From: Letharia columbiana
Lineage: Eukaryota; Ascomycota; Lecanoromycetes; Lecanorales; Parmeliaceae
Direction: 5' to 3'
Assembly: GCF_014066305.1 (NCBI RefSeq)
Contig: NW_023501062.1
Span: 52,501 to 116,500 of the forward strand
Length of the DNA: 64,000 bases
Part shown: positions 62,975 through 64,000 of the stretch, piece after piece
Numbering within the stretch: position 1 is the stretch's first letter
How the letters are laid out: each line of letters begins with the position of its first letter
Position numbers and translations under genes: made by a program
The notes under the pieces: generated by a model
Database searches by the model: none
Seen by the model: the letters and a program-made list of their open reading frames with translations, nothing else
Told to the model about the DNA's origin: nothing

Positions 62975-64000
62975 AAACGATATTAATATAAATTTTAACT
63001 TTTATATATAAAAGATATATAGATTATTTTTTTATAGCTAAATAATAATTTCATAATAACTAATTTTAATATTATTTAAAACGAATTTTATAAGTAAATT
63101 ATTATATATTAATTATTTTTAAGAAATTAGATTTAGAGATAATTTAAAAAGATAAAGAATATTAATAAAAATTAATTTCTTCTTCTTATTATTAATAATA
63201 ATATTAAGATATATTTTATTAATATCGATAGAGATAAAGGAGTTTTTAATATTTTTAATTAGATAAATATTATTAATTATAAGATTAAGAAAATAATATT
63301 TAATAAAAGCGTTTTAATAGAGAATAAAGTGCTATAAATAGATATAATTTAAAGTTTATTATATAGATAAACTATTAAATTTAGCTATATATATAATATA
63401 TATTTCTTTTTTAATATTAATAAAATTATAATAACGCTTCTTATTAGACTTATAATCTTTATTCTTATTCTTTTTATTATTAAATTTAAAATTATTATTT
63501 TAAATATTATCTCTATTATTATTATCGCTAATATTTTTATTTTAACTTTTTCTACTAAATTAATTATATTTTATTTTAATATAATAATACTTTTTATAAT
63601 AGATATAGTATTTAACTCGCTTTTAAATTATATAATTATTAAGATTAGATATAACTTTTTTTTATAACTTAATAATAATAATAAAATTTAAATTATTTAA
63701 AGTAAAATAATAAAGGCGTTAAATAATAAAGATATAGCTAAATTTAATACGCTTAAAAGATAAATTAATAATTATCTAAATAAATTAAATAGTAATATAT
63801 TTTAATAAGAAGATAAGCTCTATATTTATCTCGTTTATTAATTTATAGTTTTAAATATAATAGATAAAATAGATATTATAAATCTTATTTAACTCGATAT
63901 AAAAGAGAAAAATAAGAAAATTAGTTTTTAATTTTAATTTAGATAATATATTAATAATATCGATATAAATACTTTTAAGATAAATTATAAAATTTAATAT
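62975..64000 (-). mobile_element. E6: minus-strand LTR element, continuation beyond E4
   Basis: E6 resumes after the E4 target duplication. On the minus strand, 63650-63590 reads VKYYIYYKKYYYIKIKYN, a possible zinc knuckle (tat as former tgt or cat). It is followed by an Asn/Lys-rich tract (63560-63470: NNNRDNI, NNNFKFNNKKNKNKDYKSNK), typical of a Gag C-terminus. No pol motif is visible. The element runs off the right end of the window. Confidence 0.45.

Overview
This window looks like an AT-rich, gene-free block of a filamentous ascomycete (Pezizomycotina) nuclear genome. CpA and TpG are nearly absent and TpA is everywhere, which is the signature of repeat-induced point mutation (RIP). Almost every former Gln/Trp codon is now TAA or TAG, and no host gene with an intact reading frame is visible. 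Translated frames read through these stops still show recognisable transposon domains, so nearly the whole window is a stack of dead transposable elements. I cannot name the species. I see no CRISPR array, rRNA, complete tRNA gene, bacterial gene or mitochondrial gene.

Left part (1-18577). E0 is a minus-strand Ty1/Copia element: gag, protease and integrase start at 15344-17300, reverse transcriptase (RT) at 4784-5405, and a probable 5' LTR at 18395-18577. It is broken by two plus-strand Ty3/Gypsy chromoviruses. E1 (1-4778) sits inside the Copia RT. E2 (5406-15343) sits near the start of the integrase core and carries an extra unidentified coding relic after its chromodomain.

Middle (18578-34724). 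A minus-strand gag fragment runs into a 916-bp, almost pure poly-A block (19862-20777), probably an assembly artefact. Next comes E3, a plus-strand Gypsy chromovirus (20778 to about 33990). A non-LTR retrotransposon (LINE, 25658-31884) is inserted in its pol. A 15-bp target duplication flanks the LINE, and removing the LINE restores the pol frame. A Copia-type LTR copy follows at 34549-34724.

Right-centre (about 35870-47460). E5 is a probable Plavaka/CACTA-like DNA transposon of about 11.6 kb with inverted arrays of an 11-bp subterminal repeat at both ends and a transposase relic at 43.9-46.9 kb. It also carries a 57-bp tandem repeat and a 14-bp minisatellite.

Right (48050-64000). This is a three-level nest. 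E6 is a minus-strand LTR element (3' LTR 48050-48281; body continues past 62975). E4 is a plus-strand Gypsy chromovirus inserted in it, with 178-bp LTRs and target duplication GTTTT. E4n is a minus-strand Gypsy inserted in E4 between integrase core and GPY/F-chromodomain, with 164-bp LTRs and target duplication TTAAT. Together the elements give a relative history: E6 before E4 before E4n, E3 before LINE, and E0 before E1. RIP has destroyed the catalytic aspartates of nearly every RT seen.
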